Of a DNA stretch of 64,000 nucleotides, positions 51,657 to 60,646 are shown piece after piece (the first letter of the stretch is position 1; the number at the start of each line of letters is the position of its first letter). The notes under the pieces were generated by a model. The model was not told the origin of the DNA. It searched no databases and saw nothing but the letters and a program-made list of their open reading frames with translations. The DNA is taken from positions 1 to 64,000 of the forward strand of contig CAKTEH010000005.1 in assembly GCA_934546935.1 (NCBI GenBank), in the 5' to 3' direction. Both the position numbers and the translations under genes were made by a program. This DNA comes from an uncultured Eubacteriales bacterium. GTDB taxonomy: Bacteria; Bacillota; Clostridia; Oscillospirales; QAMX01.

Positions 51657-53129
51657 ATGCCGTTTTCACTTACTCCGCTGACCACCGCCATTTTCATTGG
51701 GGCTGTTGTAATCCTGGTGCTTTTGATCCTCGGATATCTGAAAGCGCCGCCGGATACGGCCTATATTATTTCCGGCCTGGGGAAAAAGCGCATCCTGATC
51801 GGAAAAGCCGGTTGGCGCGTGCCGTTTTTTGAGCGTGTCGACAAGCTTTCGCTGCGCGTCATGCAGGTTGACGTCAAAACCTCGGAAGCCGTACCGACCA
51901 ATGAGTTTATCAACGTCTCTGTCGACGGCGTTGCCAATATCAAAATTTCCAGCGACGTCGAGCTTCTGCAGCGTGCTTCTGAAGCACTGTTAGGTATGCG
52001 GCAAAACGAAATGATCTCCCTGGTCACGCAGGTATTGGAAGGCAATATGCGTGAAATCGTCGGGTCGGTCGGATTGAAAGAAATGGTGCAGGACCGGCAG
52101 GGCGTCGCAAAGAAAATAACAGAAAACGTCGTACCCGACATGCAAAAACTGGGGATCGAAGTTGTTAACTTCAATATTCAGAATTTTAAGGATAATGCCG
52201 GTACCATAGAAAACATGGGAATCGACAATGTCGAGCAGATCCGCAAAAATGCCCAGATTGCTAAAGCTAATGCCCAGCGTGATATCGCCATCGCCGCGGC
52301 CAACGCCGAGCAGGAAGCCAACGCTGTCAAGGTTCAGACTCAGAAGATGATCGCCGAGCAGAACGCCGAACTGTCCATCCAACAAGCGGAAATGCAGGTG
52401 CGCGCCGATACAAAAAAAGCGGAAGCCGACGCCGCCTATTCCATCCAACAGGAAAATCAGCGTAAGGTCATCGAAGTCACACGCGTCAACGCTGACATTG
52501 CCCGGCGCGAAAAGGAAGCGGAACTTGCAGAAAAGGAAATTGCGCTGAAGGAACGCCAGCTTGACGCCGAAGTCCGCAAGCAGGCCGACGCCATGAAGTA
52601 TAAAGCGGAAAAAGAAGCGGAGGCTGATCTGATCCGCCGCCAAAAAGACGCAGAGGCAGCTACTTATGAAGCGCTGCGGGAAGCGGAAGCAAAAAGGGCG
52701 GAGGCGGAAGCGCTGCGTTTCTCCATGGAACAGGAAGCAGAAGGTATCCGTGCCAAGGGACTTGCAGAAGCAGAAGCCATTGAAAAGAAAGCGGAAGCCC
52801 AACGGAAAATGGGCGAAGCGTCTGTGCTCGAGATGTACTTAAACGCGCTGCCTCTGGTCGTCCAGAACGCGGCTGCCCCGCTTGCCCAAACCGACAAAAT
52901 TGTGATGTATGGCGACGGCAATGCGACCAAGCTGATCAAAGACGTTATGCTCAGCGCCGACCAGGTTGTCGACGGCATGCGGGAATCAACCGGGATTGAT
53001 CTGAAGGCTATCTTAGCCGGGTTTGTCGGCGGCCGCGCAGCTGCGGATCCTGCGCAGCCCGTACCCGTGCAGCCTTCCGCCGGATCCGAGCCCACGCCGG
53101 GAAAAACACCGGATCAGCCCCAGGAATAA
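51657..53129 (+). CDS. floT: Flotillin family membrane scaffold protein
   Basis: A 490-residue SPFH-domain protein. A single N-terminal membrane hairpin/helix (FIGAVVILVLLILGYL) is followed by the SPFH domain (DTAYIISGLGKKRILIGKAGWRVPFFERVDKLSLRVMQVD...) and a long Ala/Glu/Lys coiled coil (residues about 200-400) with repeated EAEA motifs. The C-terminal 40 residues are Pro-rich and disordered. Flotillins organise membrane microdomains and affect secretion and wall synthesis. The usual NfeD-type partner gene is not adjacent. The ATG at 51657 follows GGGAGGAAG. Confidence 0.93.
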   Translation: MPFSLTPLTTAIFIGAVVILVLLILGYLKAPPDTAYIISGLGKKRILIGKAGWRVPFFERVDKLSLRVMQVDVKTSEAVPTNEFINVSVDGVANIKISSDVELLQRASEALLGMRQNEMISLVTQVLEGNMREIVGSVGLKEMVQDRQGVAKKITENVVPDMQKLGIEVVNFNIQNFKDNAGTIENMGIDNVEQIRKNAQIAKANAQRDIAIAAANAEQEANAVKVQTQKMIAEQNAELSIQQAEMQVRADTKKAEADAAYSIQQENQRKVIEVTRVNADIARREKEAELAEKEIALKERQLDAEVRKQADAMKYKAEKEAEADLIRRQKDAEAATYEALREAEAKRAEAEALRFSMEQEAEGIRAKGLAEAEAIEKKAEAQRKMGEASVLEMYLNALPLVVQNAAAPLAQTDKIVMYGDGNATKLIKDVMLSADQVVDGMRESTGIDLKAILAGFVGGRAAADPAQPVPVQPSAGSEPTPGKTPDQPQE

Positions 53130-53136
53130 AAATTTT

Positions 53137-53172
53137 CCTCCCAGCGCGGATAACCGCGTTGGGAGGATTTTT
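53137..53172 (+). terminator. Intrinsic terminator of the flotillin gene
   Basis: Arms 53137-53149 and 53154-53166 pair with one wobble around ATAA, then five T residues. Confidence 0.9.
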
Positions 53173-53223
53173 ACAATTCTAGCTGTTTTTAAAAGCCTGC
53201 TTTCCTTGTATACATAGTCCTGT

Positions 53224-53613
53224 TTACACATCCCCAACAATAAAGGGCATCGGAAGCAGCTCACGCGCTGTCATTTCCATAACCTCGCTTCCGTCGGCAT
53301 TCGCCATGATTACCCGCATGTCCGGATTAAAGTCAATCAGATACTGCCTGCAAAAGCCGCAGGGGGAAACCGGATGCGCCGCGTCGGAAACCACCGCAAC
53401 AGCTTCAAACCGGCTGCACCCCATTGCCACCGCGCGCACCAGTGCGGTGCGCTCCGCACAAATCGAAGACCGGGTAGACTGAATTTCCACATTGCAGCCT
53501 GTAATAATTTCCCCGGATGCGGCCAGCAGCGCAGCTCCGACATGGAACCCGGAAAAAGTCCGCGCCCGCAGACGGGCCGCTGCGGCCAGCTTTATTAATT
53601 TTTTCCTGTCCAT
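53224..53613 (-). CDS. cdd: Cytidine deaminase
   Basis: A 129-residue zinc enzyme that converts (deoxy)cytidine to (deoxy)uridine. Active-site motifs: FHVGAALLA, the substrate-binding TGCNVE, the catalytic Glu in CAERTALVRA and the zinc ligands in SPCGFCRQ. The ATG at 53613 is preceded by GGAGGG and lies directly after the uridine phosphorylase stop. The two make a pyrimidine salvage pair. Confidence 0.95.
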   Translation of the reverse strand: MDRKKLIKLAAAARLRARTFSGFHVGAALLAASGEIITGCNVEIQSTRSSICAERTALVRAVAMGCSRFEAVAVVSDAAHPVSPCGFCRQYLIDFNPDMRVIMANADGSEVMEMTARELLPMPFIVGDV

Positions 53614-53615
53614 AT

Positions 53616-54452
53616 TCAGCCCTCCAAAACACCTGGAGAAAACCAGCGTTTTCCCTTTTCCGCCTTCTTTGCATCCCAACCGGCCAAAATACGCACAGCC
53701 TCCGCCCCAACCAGGCAAGCGCGGCTTTCTGCTTCTGGATTCTCATCCCATTCGCCGCTGAGCCGGTGCGCCACAACGGCGGCACACATTCCGGCACGCT
53801 TTCCGAAAACCCGTGCAAGCGTTGTCACAGTCGCGCCTTCCATTTCAAAGTTCAATACGCCGGAAGCACGCAGGTCAACAAACATCGCATCCAGTCCCGA
53901 AGGCCGGAAACCACCGTACGTAGTACGGCACTGGCCTGTATAAAACGAGCCGCAGGTACAGCCCACACCGACGTGATAACGGAAACCAAGATTTTCACAG
54001 GCTTGTACCAGCGCTGTCACCACCTCATAGGATGCCGCAGCCGGGTATTCCGGCATCATATAAAAATTTGAAGTACCGTCTAAACGGATATTGGCGTCGT
54101 TGATTACAATATCTCCCATATGCACATTTTCCTGGATGGAGCCGGTTGTTCCGACACGGATAAAGGTATGCGCTCCCTCATTGACAAGATTCGTCAGGAT
54201 GATTTCGGTGGATGGGCCGCCAATCCCGGTTGAATAGGCGCCGATCGGCGCACCTTTATACCGCCCATGCGCGGCCTGCTGTGCACGGTTCATCTCATAC
54301 TGCTGCGCGCCGGCATCCCACTGTGCCGCCATGACAGCAATGCGGTTGGGATCGCCCGGCAGCAGGATATACGGCGGCGTTACGCTGCGCTGCGCAGTTT
54401 CCACATGCCCAACCTCGGAAGCGGCCTGTGGTTTTTTCGTTGTTTCTGACAT
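53616..54452 (-). CDS. udp: Uridine phosphorylase-like nucleoside phosphorylase
   Basis: A 278-residue NP-I family phosphorylase. Motifs: PYILLPGDPNRIAVMA for phosphate binding, STGIGGPSTEIILTNLVNEGAHTFIRVGTTGSIQ, and the substrate loop VLNFEMEGATVTTLARVFG. The position with cdd suggests uridine as substrate, giving uracil and ribose 1-phosphate. The ATG at 54452 is chosen because the frame upstream to 54515 is not conserved in character; AAGGGTGAG precedes it. Confidence 0.88.
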   Translation of the reverse strand: MSETTKKPQAASEVGHVETAQRSVTPPYILLPGDPNRIAVMAAQWDAGAQQYEMNRAQQAAHGRYKGAPIGAYSTGIGGPSTEIILTNLVNEGAHTFIRVGTTGSIQENVHMGDIVINDANIRLDGTSNFYMMPEYPAAASYEVVTALVQACENLGFRYHVGVGCTCGSFYTGQCRTTYGGFRPSGLDAMFVDLRASGVLNFEMEGATVTTLARVFGKRAGMCAAVVAHRLSGEWDENPEAESRACLVGAEAVRILAGWDAKKAEKGKRWFSPGVLEG

Positions 54453-54532
54453 AAAAGCACTCACCCTTCTTTCTTGCCGCGCCAGCGCGGCATTGCCTGT
54501 TTCTATTTTAACCAAAACACAAAGAAACCGGT

Positions 54533-54566
54533 AAGGGCCCCTGCGCAGTTTTGCGCAGGGGCCCTT
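54533..54566. terminator. Palindromic terminator after aspartokinase
   Basis: Perfect 15-bp arms (54533-54547, 54552-54566) around GTTT, just below the minus-strand aspartokinase stop. Confidence 0.8.
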
Positions 54567-54574
54567 GTACGACT

Positions 54575-55891
54575 TCAGTTTCTCGGAAAGAACTCCTCAT
54601 AAATTGCATTCATCGCCGTACGGAAATCGTATTCATCAACACCGACAATAATGTTCAGCTCACTCGAGCCCTGATCAATCATGCGGATACTGACATTGGC
54701 ACGGGCAATTGCACTGAAAATTCGGGCCGCAACACCTTTGGCGCGTACCATACCGCGTCCGACCACCGCAATAATGGCCAGACCCGAGATGCATTCGGCA
54801 ATATCTGCATTCACTGCGGCCCCGATCTGCTTGGCAATCGCTTCCCCGCGAACGCCAAGCTTGTCGTTGGAGACAATAATCCCCATCGTGTCAATCCCGG
54901 AAGGCAGGAATTCAAAGGAAATACCGTTTTGTTCCAGAATTTCCAGCGCGCGCCGGGTAAACCCAATTTCGTTGTTCATCCCGTCTTTTTCAATATGGAT
55001 GATGGAAAACCCACGTTTTCCGGCAATACCAGTGATCGGGCAGTCACGGTTGGGGGCGGGCACATTGGAAATAATCGTCCCCGGGTGGGAAGGCTCGTTG
55101 GTATTGCGGATATTAATCGGGATATTGGCGGACTTGACCGGGAGAACTGCATCTTCATGCAAAACGCTTGCCCCCATGTAGGCCAATTCGCGCAGCTCAT
55201 GGAAGGTAATATACTCTATATTCTTCGGATCTGCGACAATTTTCGGATTCGTTACAAGGAATCCGGAAACATCCGTCCAGTTTTCATACATCGCAGCTTC
55301 AAAACCGCGCGCGGCAATTGCCCCTGTGATATCGCTCCCCCCGCGGGAAAAGGTACGCACACTACCGTCAGGATTTGCACCATAAAACCCCGGGATTACC
55401 GCATGGGAATAGTGCTTTGCCGCCTCATAAAAGGCTTCATATGTGCGGTATTCATCCAGCGCGCCTGCATCGTCAAAAAAGATCAGCTTCGCCGCATCCA
55501 GGAACGGGAAACCCAACAGCTTTGCCAAAACCTGGCCGCTGAGGTACTCGCCGCGGGAAGCAGCATAATCCCGGCTGGCGCCTGATTTTATATTTTCTTT
55601 TATGGTTTTATATTCATCCGAAAGATCCAGTGGTATTTTCAGATCCGCAATAATCTTATCATAACGCCTTTCAATGCGGGCAAATTCCGCTTCAAAGGTC
55701 TCCATCTCGCGCATTTCATAAGCCGTGTACAGCAAATCTGTCACTTTTGTATCATTATCATAACGCTTGCCCGGCGCCGAAGGCACCACATACCGGCGCT
55801 GCGGGTCGGCCTCGACAATGCGCGCAACCTTTTTAAACTGCTGCGCATCGGCAAGGGAACTCCCGCCAAACTTTACAACTTTTAATGCCAT
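54575..55891 (-). CDS. lysC: Aspartate kinase
   Basis: A 438-residue enzyme that phosphorylates aspartate, the first step to lysine, threonine and methionine. The kinase start VVKFGGSSLADAQ, the catalytic TFSRGGSDITGA and substrate-binding ASRGEYLSGQVLAKLLG are visible, followed by two ACT domains (GFSIIHIEKDGMNNEIGF..., AIIAVVGRGM...NVSIRMIDQGSSELNIIVGV) for allosteric feedback. It is of the ThrA/LysC-III class length. No lysine riboswitch is recognisable in its 95-base leader. Confidence 0.94.
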   Translation of the reverse strand: MALKVVKFGGSSLADAQQFKKVARIVEADPQRRYVVPSAPGKRYDNDTKVTDLLYTAYEMREMETFEAEFARIERRYDKIIADLKIPLDLSDEYKTIKENIKSGASRDYAASRGEYLSGQVLAKLLGFPFLDAAKLIFFDDAGALDEYRTYEAFYEAAKHYSHAVIPGFYGANPDGSVRTFSRGGSDITGAIAARGFEAAMYENWTDVSGFLVTNPKIVADPKNIEYITFHELRELAYMGASVLHEDAVLPVKSANIPINIRNTNEPSHPGTIISNVPAPNRDCPITGIAGKRGFSIIHIEKDGMNNEIGFTRRALEILEQNGISFEFLPSGIDTMGIIVSNDKLGVRGEAIAKQIGAAVNADIAECISGLAIIAVVGRGMVRAKGVAARIFSAIARANVSIRMIDQGSSELNIIVGVDEYDFRTAMNAIYEEFFPRN

Positions 55892-55993
55892 ACTTTTATA
55901 TACTCCCGATTTTTATTTTGAACAGCCGGTCCCCCGGCCATAAGGATTCCCGGCAGCAGGCCTTTACCTGCTGAATATAGTTGGACAAATTGT

Positions 55994-56022
55994 ATTATAT
56001 CGCCGGAAGTCCTGCTTTGCAA
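55994..56022 (-). promoter_or_regulatory. Sigma-A promoter of the aspartokinase gene
   Basis: Minus-strand TTGCAA (56022-56017), 17-base spacer, TATAAT (55999-55994). It lies in the 331-base divergent region 55892-56222, in which I see only this promoter and the one at 56092-56120. Confidence 0.85.
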
Positions 56023-56091
56023 TGGTAAAAACAGCGAGAATCCTTCATTTTTCTGGCGCATTATTATACAAGTGCAAAAAATCCTCCTGCA

Positions 56092-56120
56092 TTGACATGC
56101 ACCTGTGTAAACCGTATAAT
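56092..56120 (+). promoter_or_regulatory. Consensus sigma-A promoter of the methyltransferase gene
   Basis: Perfect TTGACA (56092-56097), 17-base spacer, perfect TATAAT (56115-56120). Confidence 0.92.
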
Positions 56121-56222
56121 AGGATTGTATTTTCCAGAAGGTTGGGCAGGGGCGGGCGCTTCGCGCCGGCCCTGGCGGAACCTTAAGCTTTAAATGTATC
56201 AAAACAGACCGAGGTAATTTAA

Positions 56223-57386
56223 ATGCGTAAACAGGATACCGGCGCGCTTGCCCTTTTGCTTTCCGGGCTTGCAGGGCGATACCGCGCAAGCTCGGATTAT
56301 TTTATCCGCGCAGATTTCACGTTCACCATCGGGCGCCGCGATTTCCCCGGACACCTGTGCGCCAGCGAGGAGGGGCTGATCCTGTCTTATCAGGCTGTAA
56401 AGCGTCCCATGGATTTCTACGCTTTCCTGGATTTTTTTAAAACTGAGGCACCGGGGAGCGAACGGGCAGTGTTGATTTATAAGGAGCGGGGCGCACAGCT
56501 TACTCTGGAGGCCGATGAACGCGGCGTTCGTTCCCGGCAGTCTGATGCGCCGCAGGATGCAGGCACAGCAAAGACCAGCGCTGTACTTCCCGATCGTGAT
56601 TATATTATCAAGCCCTCCCAGGCCGGCGATCTGTTGCAAGCGATCGGCATCATGGCGCCGGATGGGAAAATACGCAATACCATGATACGCAAATATAATC
56701 AGATCGACCACTTCCTTGAGCTGGTCCGGCCTATGATCGAACAGGACAAATCCGAGCGTTTTGAGGTACTTGACTGCGGCTGCGGAAAATCCTATTTAAG
56801 TTTTGTGCTTAACTACTTTATCCGCGACGTCCTGAAGCGCCGATGCCATATCACCGGCGTCGACATTGCCCCGCAGGTTATAGAAGCATCCCGCGCAACG
56901 GCGCAGCGCCTGGGCTACCATAATATGGATTTTATCTGCACCGACCTGCGCAGCTATACCACAGCATCCCCTTCCATGGTGATCTCCCTGCACGCTTGTG
57001 ATACGGCGACCGATATGGCTATTGGCTTGGCAGTACGCTCCGGCGCAAAAAATATCGCCTGCGTGCCCTGCTGCCATCATGAGCTTTTAAACCAATACAC
57101 CTTCCCCGGATTAGGTGCGATTACAAAGCACGGCGTGTTCGCCGCACGCTTCAACGACTTGCTCACCGACGGCCTGCGTACACTGAAGTTGGAGAGCCTT
57201 GGATACAAAACACGGGTTGTGGAATATATTTCCCCGCTCGATTCTCCAAAAAATCTGCTGATCCTGGCGCAAAAAAGCGCACAGGGCAACCTGATCGCCC
57301 AGCGTGAATATGATAAACTTCTAAGCACACTGAAAATCTTCCCTGCAATCGAGCGCGAATGTATGGAAATTGACGGCGAAAGCTGA
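56223..57386 (+). CDS. SAM-dependent methyltransferase (Methyltransf_32-like)
   Basis: A 387-residue protein. An N-terminal 130 residues of unknown role (FTFTIGRRDFPGHLCASEEGLILSYQ) are followed by a Rossmann methyltransferase domain: FEVLDCGCGKSYLSFVLNYFI (motif I), ITGVDIAPQVIEASRATAQRLG, MVISLHACDTATDMAIGLAVRSGAKNIACVPCCHHELLNQ. The CCHHE stretch is typical of the GSTCD-like subfamily. Family members are thought to modify tRNA or protein, but the substrate is not known. The gene has a perfect promoter and AGGTAA before the ATG. Confidence 0.85.
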   Translation: MRKQDTGALALLLSGLAGRYRASSDYFIRADFTFTIGRRDFPGHLCASEEGLILSYQAVKRPMDFYAFLDFFKTEAPGSERAVLIYKERGAQLTLEADERGVRSRQSDAPQDAGTAKTSAVLPDRDYIIKPSQAGDLLQAIGIMAPDGKIRNTMIRKYNQIDHFLELVRPMIEQDKSERFEVLDCGCGKSYLSFVLNYFIRDVLKRRCHITGVDIAPQVIEASRATAQRLGYHNMDFICTDLRSYTTASPSMVISLHACDTATDMAIGLAVRSGAKNIACVPCCHHELLNQYTFPGLGAITKHGVFAARFNDLLTDGLRTLKLESLGYKTRVVEYISPLDSPKNLLILAQKSAQGNLIAQREYDKLLSTLKIFPAIERECMEIDGES

Positions 57387-57387
57387 C

Positions 57388-57414
57388 ACACAAAAACGCC
57401 TCCCGCATACTATG
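57388..57414 (+). promoter_or_regulatory. Possible sigma-K/sigma-E-type promoter
   Basis: AC (57388-57389), 16-base spacer, CATACTATG (57406-57414), compared with the sigma-K pattern AC-N16-CATAnnnTA. It lies just before the conserved clostridial gene at 57459. Short motifs like this occur by chance, so the support is modest. Confidence 0.35.
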
Positions 57415-57458
57415 GGTATGAAGATTTCTTCAAATCCACGTAAACGGGAGGATTATTT

Positions 57459-58244
57459 ATGCCTGAAAGGCTCAGCCCCGGCCCGGTTCGCGGCAATCCC
57501 TGCGTAAAAGAGGCCGTTTGTGTCCACACAAGAAAAGTTTACGATTCCTGCCGTGATAAAGACTGCGTCCAGGACCTGCGTGTTTATCTGACGCAGAGCT
57601 CACAGCAGACGCTCGACCGTGCGGCAACAGTAAAGCCCCTGTCTGCACGCCTGATCTGGGTCTATGTCGACGTCGATTCCGTTCCCTTTAACAAAGGCTT
57701 TTATACCGTCGATGCAGTCTATTATTACCGCATCACGGCCGAGGCCTTCATGGGTGTCGGCCGCCCGGTTCTTATGACCGGCGTTGCATCTTACTCCAAG
57801 CGCGTCATCCTTTACGGAAGTGAAGGCAAAATGCGAACCTTCTATTCTACTTATAATCCCGTCGCCGACGATATCACCGAGGATTATACGATGCCTGCCG
57901 CAGCGGTGGAGGCCGTTGAACCGATCCTGCTTGCAGTACGCGCCTGCGATACTGCAATGCCGGTGAGCAACTGCTCCATCTCCGAGGTTCCCGATGCCGT
58001 GCTTTCGGCTTTCGAAGAACCGCTGGTACTGGATAACCCCGGCCGCGTGCTCTACGCCACGCTCGGGCAGTTCAGTATTATCAAACTGGAACGGGAAACC
58101 CAGCTCCTGATCCCGGTCTACGACAGCTGCATCCCGGAGAAAATCTGTGAAAGCTCCTCCGAGGATCCCTGCCAGGTTTTCGACCGTTTCCGCTTCCCTG
58201 TGGAAGAATTCAACCCACCGGATCTGCGCAACTGCAATACCTGA
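57459..58244 (+). CDS. Conserved clostridial protein of unknown function
   Basis: A 261-residue soluble protein that I recognise as a clostridial conserved type without an assigned role. The N-terminal third has a cysteine cluster (GNPCVKEAVCVHTRKVYDSCRDKDCVQDLRVYL), the centre is beta-rich (LIWVYVDVDSVPFNKGFYTVDAVYYYRITAEAF, SYSKRVILYGSEGKMRTFYS) and the C-terminus has more cysteines (YDSCIPEKICESSSEDPC). No signal peptide or membrane segment. GGGAGGA precedes the ATG. The cysteine pattern and possible mother-cell promoter would suit a spore coat or crust protein, but that is inference. Confidence 0.75.
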   Translation: MPERLSPGPVRGNPCVKEAVCVHTRKVYDSCRDKDCVQDLRVYLTQSSQQTLDRAATVKPLSARLIWVYVDVDSVPFNKGFYTVDAVYYYRITAEAFMGVGRPVLMTGVASYSKRVILYGSEGKMRTFYSTYNPVADDITEDYTMPAAAVEAVEPILLAVRACDTAMPVSNCSISEVPDAVLSAFEEPLVLDNPGRVLYATLGQFSIIKLERETQLLIPVYDSCIPEKICESSSEDPCQVFDRFRFPVEEFNPPDLRNCNT

Positions 58245-58319
58245 CCAGGCGCCATGCATAGCCCGTCTCCCTGCGCGCATACCGGGAGGCGGGCATAGCC
58301 TTCAAGTAGTATGCCGCAC

Positions 58320-58365
58320 AAAAGAGGGCAAAAGCCGAAAACGTGCTTTTGCCCTCTTTTTCCGC
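58320..58365 (+). terminator. Intrinsic terminator after the conserved clostridial gene
   Basis: Perfect 15-bp arms (58320-58334, 58346-58360) with a T run. A second GC-rich hairpin without T run lies just before it (58261-58271 with 58284-58294). Confidence 0.92.
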
Positions 58366-58392
58366 AATATTCATACTTTTTACAGCAGATTC

Positions 58393-59181
58393 CTATTGCA
58401 TGTTTTCTGGAGAAATGGTTCCTTCCGGCACAATCCGCGTATAGATCTGCTTTGCGATTTCAGCATAAGCCCGGCTCCCGTCAAAATCGTCCCCGGCATA
58501 GCCGGCAATCGATTCTCCCTTTGCCGTCGCATCCGCAAATTTCACCGAGCGGTGGATCATAGGCTCCAATACAGGGAAGCTTTCATGAATCAGCCGGATA
58601 ATCTCTTTGGAATGACGCGTACGCTCGTCCACCATCGTCAGAATCGTACCTAAAAGCTGCAGCTTCGGATTATAACGGCGTACTTCCCCGATCGTTGAAC
58701 TGATCATTTCCAAACCTTTATATGCCAGATATGTCGGCTCAACCGGAACAATTACATAATCAGAGGCCATCAGGCTGTTGACGGTCAAAATACCCAGCGA
58801 CGGCATATTATCGATCAGCACAACATCATAAAGATCCTTAAGCGTTTCAAGCTGGTCGCGCAGGATATACTCACGGCCCATCACACCTGAAATCTCCAAC
58901 TCAGCCGAGGCAAGCTCAATGGAAGCCGGCAGCAGGTCAAGGAAAGGCTTCCATCCAGTACATAAAATCTCCAGCGCCGATGCCCGTCGCGTAAGCATAT
59001 GATAAACATTGTGCGTCAGCACTGAGGGATCATAGCCCATGTATATTGTCAGCGACGCCTGCGGATCAAAATCTACCAGCAGCACCCGCATATGCATCGC
59101 GCACAGCGCCGCGCCCAAGTTCAAGGTGGTAGTTGTTTTTCCGACGCCGCCTTTGTTATTTGCAATAGCAATAACTGTCAT
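58393..59181 (-). CDS. ParA/Soj family ATPase
   Basis: A 262-residue Walker-type ATPase. The deviant Walker A KGGVGKTT is at residues 10-17, Walker A' is VDFDPQASLT and Walker B is VVLIDNMPSLG. The TYLAYKGLEMI and DERTRHS regions fit chromosomal ParA/Soj. No parB gene or parS palindrome lies beside it, so it may act apart from chromosome partitioning. The ATG at 59181 follows GGGAGG. Confidence 0.92.
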   Translation of the reverse strand: MTVIAIANNKGGVGKTTTTLNLGAALCAMHMRVLLVDFDPQASLTIYMGYDPSVLTHNVYHMLTRRASALEILCTGWKPFLDLLPASIELASAELEISGVMGREYILRDQLETLKDLYDVVLIDNMPSLGILTVNSLMASDYVIVPVEPTYLAYKGLEMISSTIGEVRRYNPKLQLLGTILTMVDERTRHSKEIIRLIHESFPVLEPMIHRSVKFADATAKGESIAGYAGDDFDGSRAYAEIAKQIYTRIVPEGTISPENMQ

Positions 59182-59328
59182 GGCTGTCCTCCCGCAAACA
59201 TATTCTGAATTGGCAGAAACCCTGCCCATGCCTGGTCAAGCCCTGCGCCACAGAATCCCCCCGCAGCAGCACGGCCTATCCGGCATCCCCATCCGGGTCA
59301 TATGCCCAGACGATTCTTTAACTGTATT

Positions 59329-59357
59329 ATTATAGCCTGTTTTCGACAGCTTTGCAA
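59329..59357 (-). promoter_or_regulatory. Sigma-A promoter of the parA-like gene
   Basis: Minus-strand TTGCAA (59357-59352), 17-base spacer, TATAAT (59334-59329), giving a leader of about 140 bases. Confidence 0.8.
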
Positions 59358-59384
59358 GGCTTGACCTGAGAAACGAGGTGAAAA

Positions 59385-60026
59385 ATGTCGAAAATACTCC
59401 TTTCCTGTAAGAAAGGTGCGGATCCTTCGGCGTATATCGCCGCACTTTCCCGCTGCGAATGCCACGTACAGGCCGCGCAGTCCGGTGCCGCCGGAACTGC
59501 CGATGGACTCCTGCTTGCCGGAGGGGGCGATATCTCCCCGCGCTTTTATGCCTATCGCGGCCCGATCGACCGTATCCGCATCGAGGACGAAGCACGCGAC
59601 CGGCTGGAACTGGAACTTATCCGGGACTTCATGGCACTTGGGAAACCAATCCTTGGCATTTGCAGAGGCGCACAGGTGCTCAACACGGCGCTGGGCGGAA
59701 CGCTTGTCGAGGATATCGAAAGCTTTCATGGCACACAAGTCGTACAGGTACGGCATGAACATTACATGCATCCCATTGACGTCTTGCCAAAGAGCGCGCT
59801 GCGTGCTATACTGGGCCCAAACAGTACCGTCAACAGCTTCCACCATCAGGCCATACGCCATCCCGGCCACGGGCTGAAAATTACTGTCCGCGCGCCCGAC
59901 GGGCTGGCCGAAGCCGTAGAGCACGAAACCGCGCCGGTGTTGGGTGTGCAATGGCATCCAGAACGGATGTCCGACACAGTCAGTCGGCAGATTTTTGCAT
60001 GCTTCTGCGCATGGACGCGGCGGTAA
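59385..60026 (+). CDS. Class I glutamine amidotransferase-like hydrolase (peptidase C26)
   Basis: A 213-residue protein with the amidase triad of the PuuD/peptidase C26 family: C93 in ILGICRGAQVLN, H191 and E193 in VQWHPE. The GLLLAGGGDISPRFY start and the FHHQAI motif also fit gamma-glutamyl hydrolases, which release Glu from gamma-glutamyl compounds. It is shorter than PuuD (about 250). It is followed by an acetyltransferase gene after 18 bases. Exact substrate unknown. Confidence 0.87.
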   Translation: MSKILLSCKKGADPSAYIAALSRCECHVQAAQSGAAGTADGLLLAGGGDISPRFYAYRGPIDRIRIEDEARDRLELELIRDFMALGKPILGICRGAQVLNTALGGTLVEDIESFHGTQVVQVRHEHYMHPIDVLPKSALRAILGPNSTVNSFHHQAIRHPGHGLKITVRAPDGLAEAVEHETAPVLGVQWHPERMSDTVSRQIFACFCAWTRR

Positions 60027-60044
60027 CAGAAAAGGAGGACCTTT

Positions 60045-60518
60045 ATGCCAGGCTGCGATATGTTGGTCAACCTGTCCACACTGCCCCCGCTTCCCGATAA
60101 TCCGGCGGATGTGCGCATCAAACGCGCCTGGGCCGGAGAACTGGAGGAAATTGTGCGCTTTATCCGTGAAAATTTCAGCTCCGGCTGGGCTGCAGAAGCA
60201 CACAAGTCGGTCCTGCAAAGCCCCAGTGCCTGTTTTCTGGCGACCTATGCAGGCAGGCTCATCGGCTTCGCCTGTTATGACGCTACCGCAAAAGGGTTCT
60301 TCGGCCCGACAGGCGTTTTGCAGCCCTGGCGCGGGCGGGGTATCGGTACAGCGCTGCTGCTGCGTACGCTGCATGCTATGGAAGAATCAGGCTACGGTTA
60401 TGCGGTCATCGGTTGGGTCAGCGATGCAAAACCCTTTTATGAAAAAGCTGCCGGCGCTATCGCAATACCGGGCGCAGATCCGGATCACAGCGTTTACAAA
60501 AACCGCATTTGTATATAA
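60045..60518 (+). CDS. GNAT family N-acetyltransferase
   Basis: A 157-residue acetyltransferase with VLQPWRGRGIGTALLLRTLHAM for acetyl-CoA and WVSDAKPFYEKAAGAIAI near the end. The N-terminal 25 residues are Pro-rich and may be linker. AAAGGAGG precedes the ATG, and it is in one unit with the amidotransferase. Acceptor not predictable. Confidence 0.87.
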   Translation: MPGCDMLVNLSTLPPLPDNPADVRIKRAWAGELEEIVRFIRENFSSGWAAEAHKSVLQSPSACFLATYAGRLIGFACYDATAKGFFGPTGVLQPWRGRGIGTALLLRTLHAMEESGYGYAVIGWVSDAKPFYEKAAGAIAIPGADPDHSVYKNRICI

Positions 60519-60523
60519 TAGCC

Positions 60524-60554
60524 GTTTTTCCCCCGGCGGCGCCGGGGGAAAAAC
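60524..60554 (+). terminator. GC-rich palindrome after the acetyltransferase gene
   Basis: Arms 60524-60537 and 60541-60554 pair perfectly (GTTTTTCCCCCGGC and its complement). The T run is inside the left arm, so termination would be more effective on the minus strand. Confidence 0.55.
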
Positions 60555-60646
60555 ATATATTTCAGCGTATGGAAAGCCAAGCGCATGTATACCCCCAATT
60601 TTCAAAGATTTTGCATAAAAAACGTCCAATATTGGGAAAATAAGTC

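Noticed and set aside
54551..55585. A 344-residue open frame on the plus strand
   Set aside because: It is the antisense shadow of the aspartokinase gene.
55892..55993. Lysine riboswitch before aspartokinase
   Set aside because: The leader from the predicted promoter is only about 95 bases, too short for the lysine riboswitch of about 170 bases.
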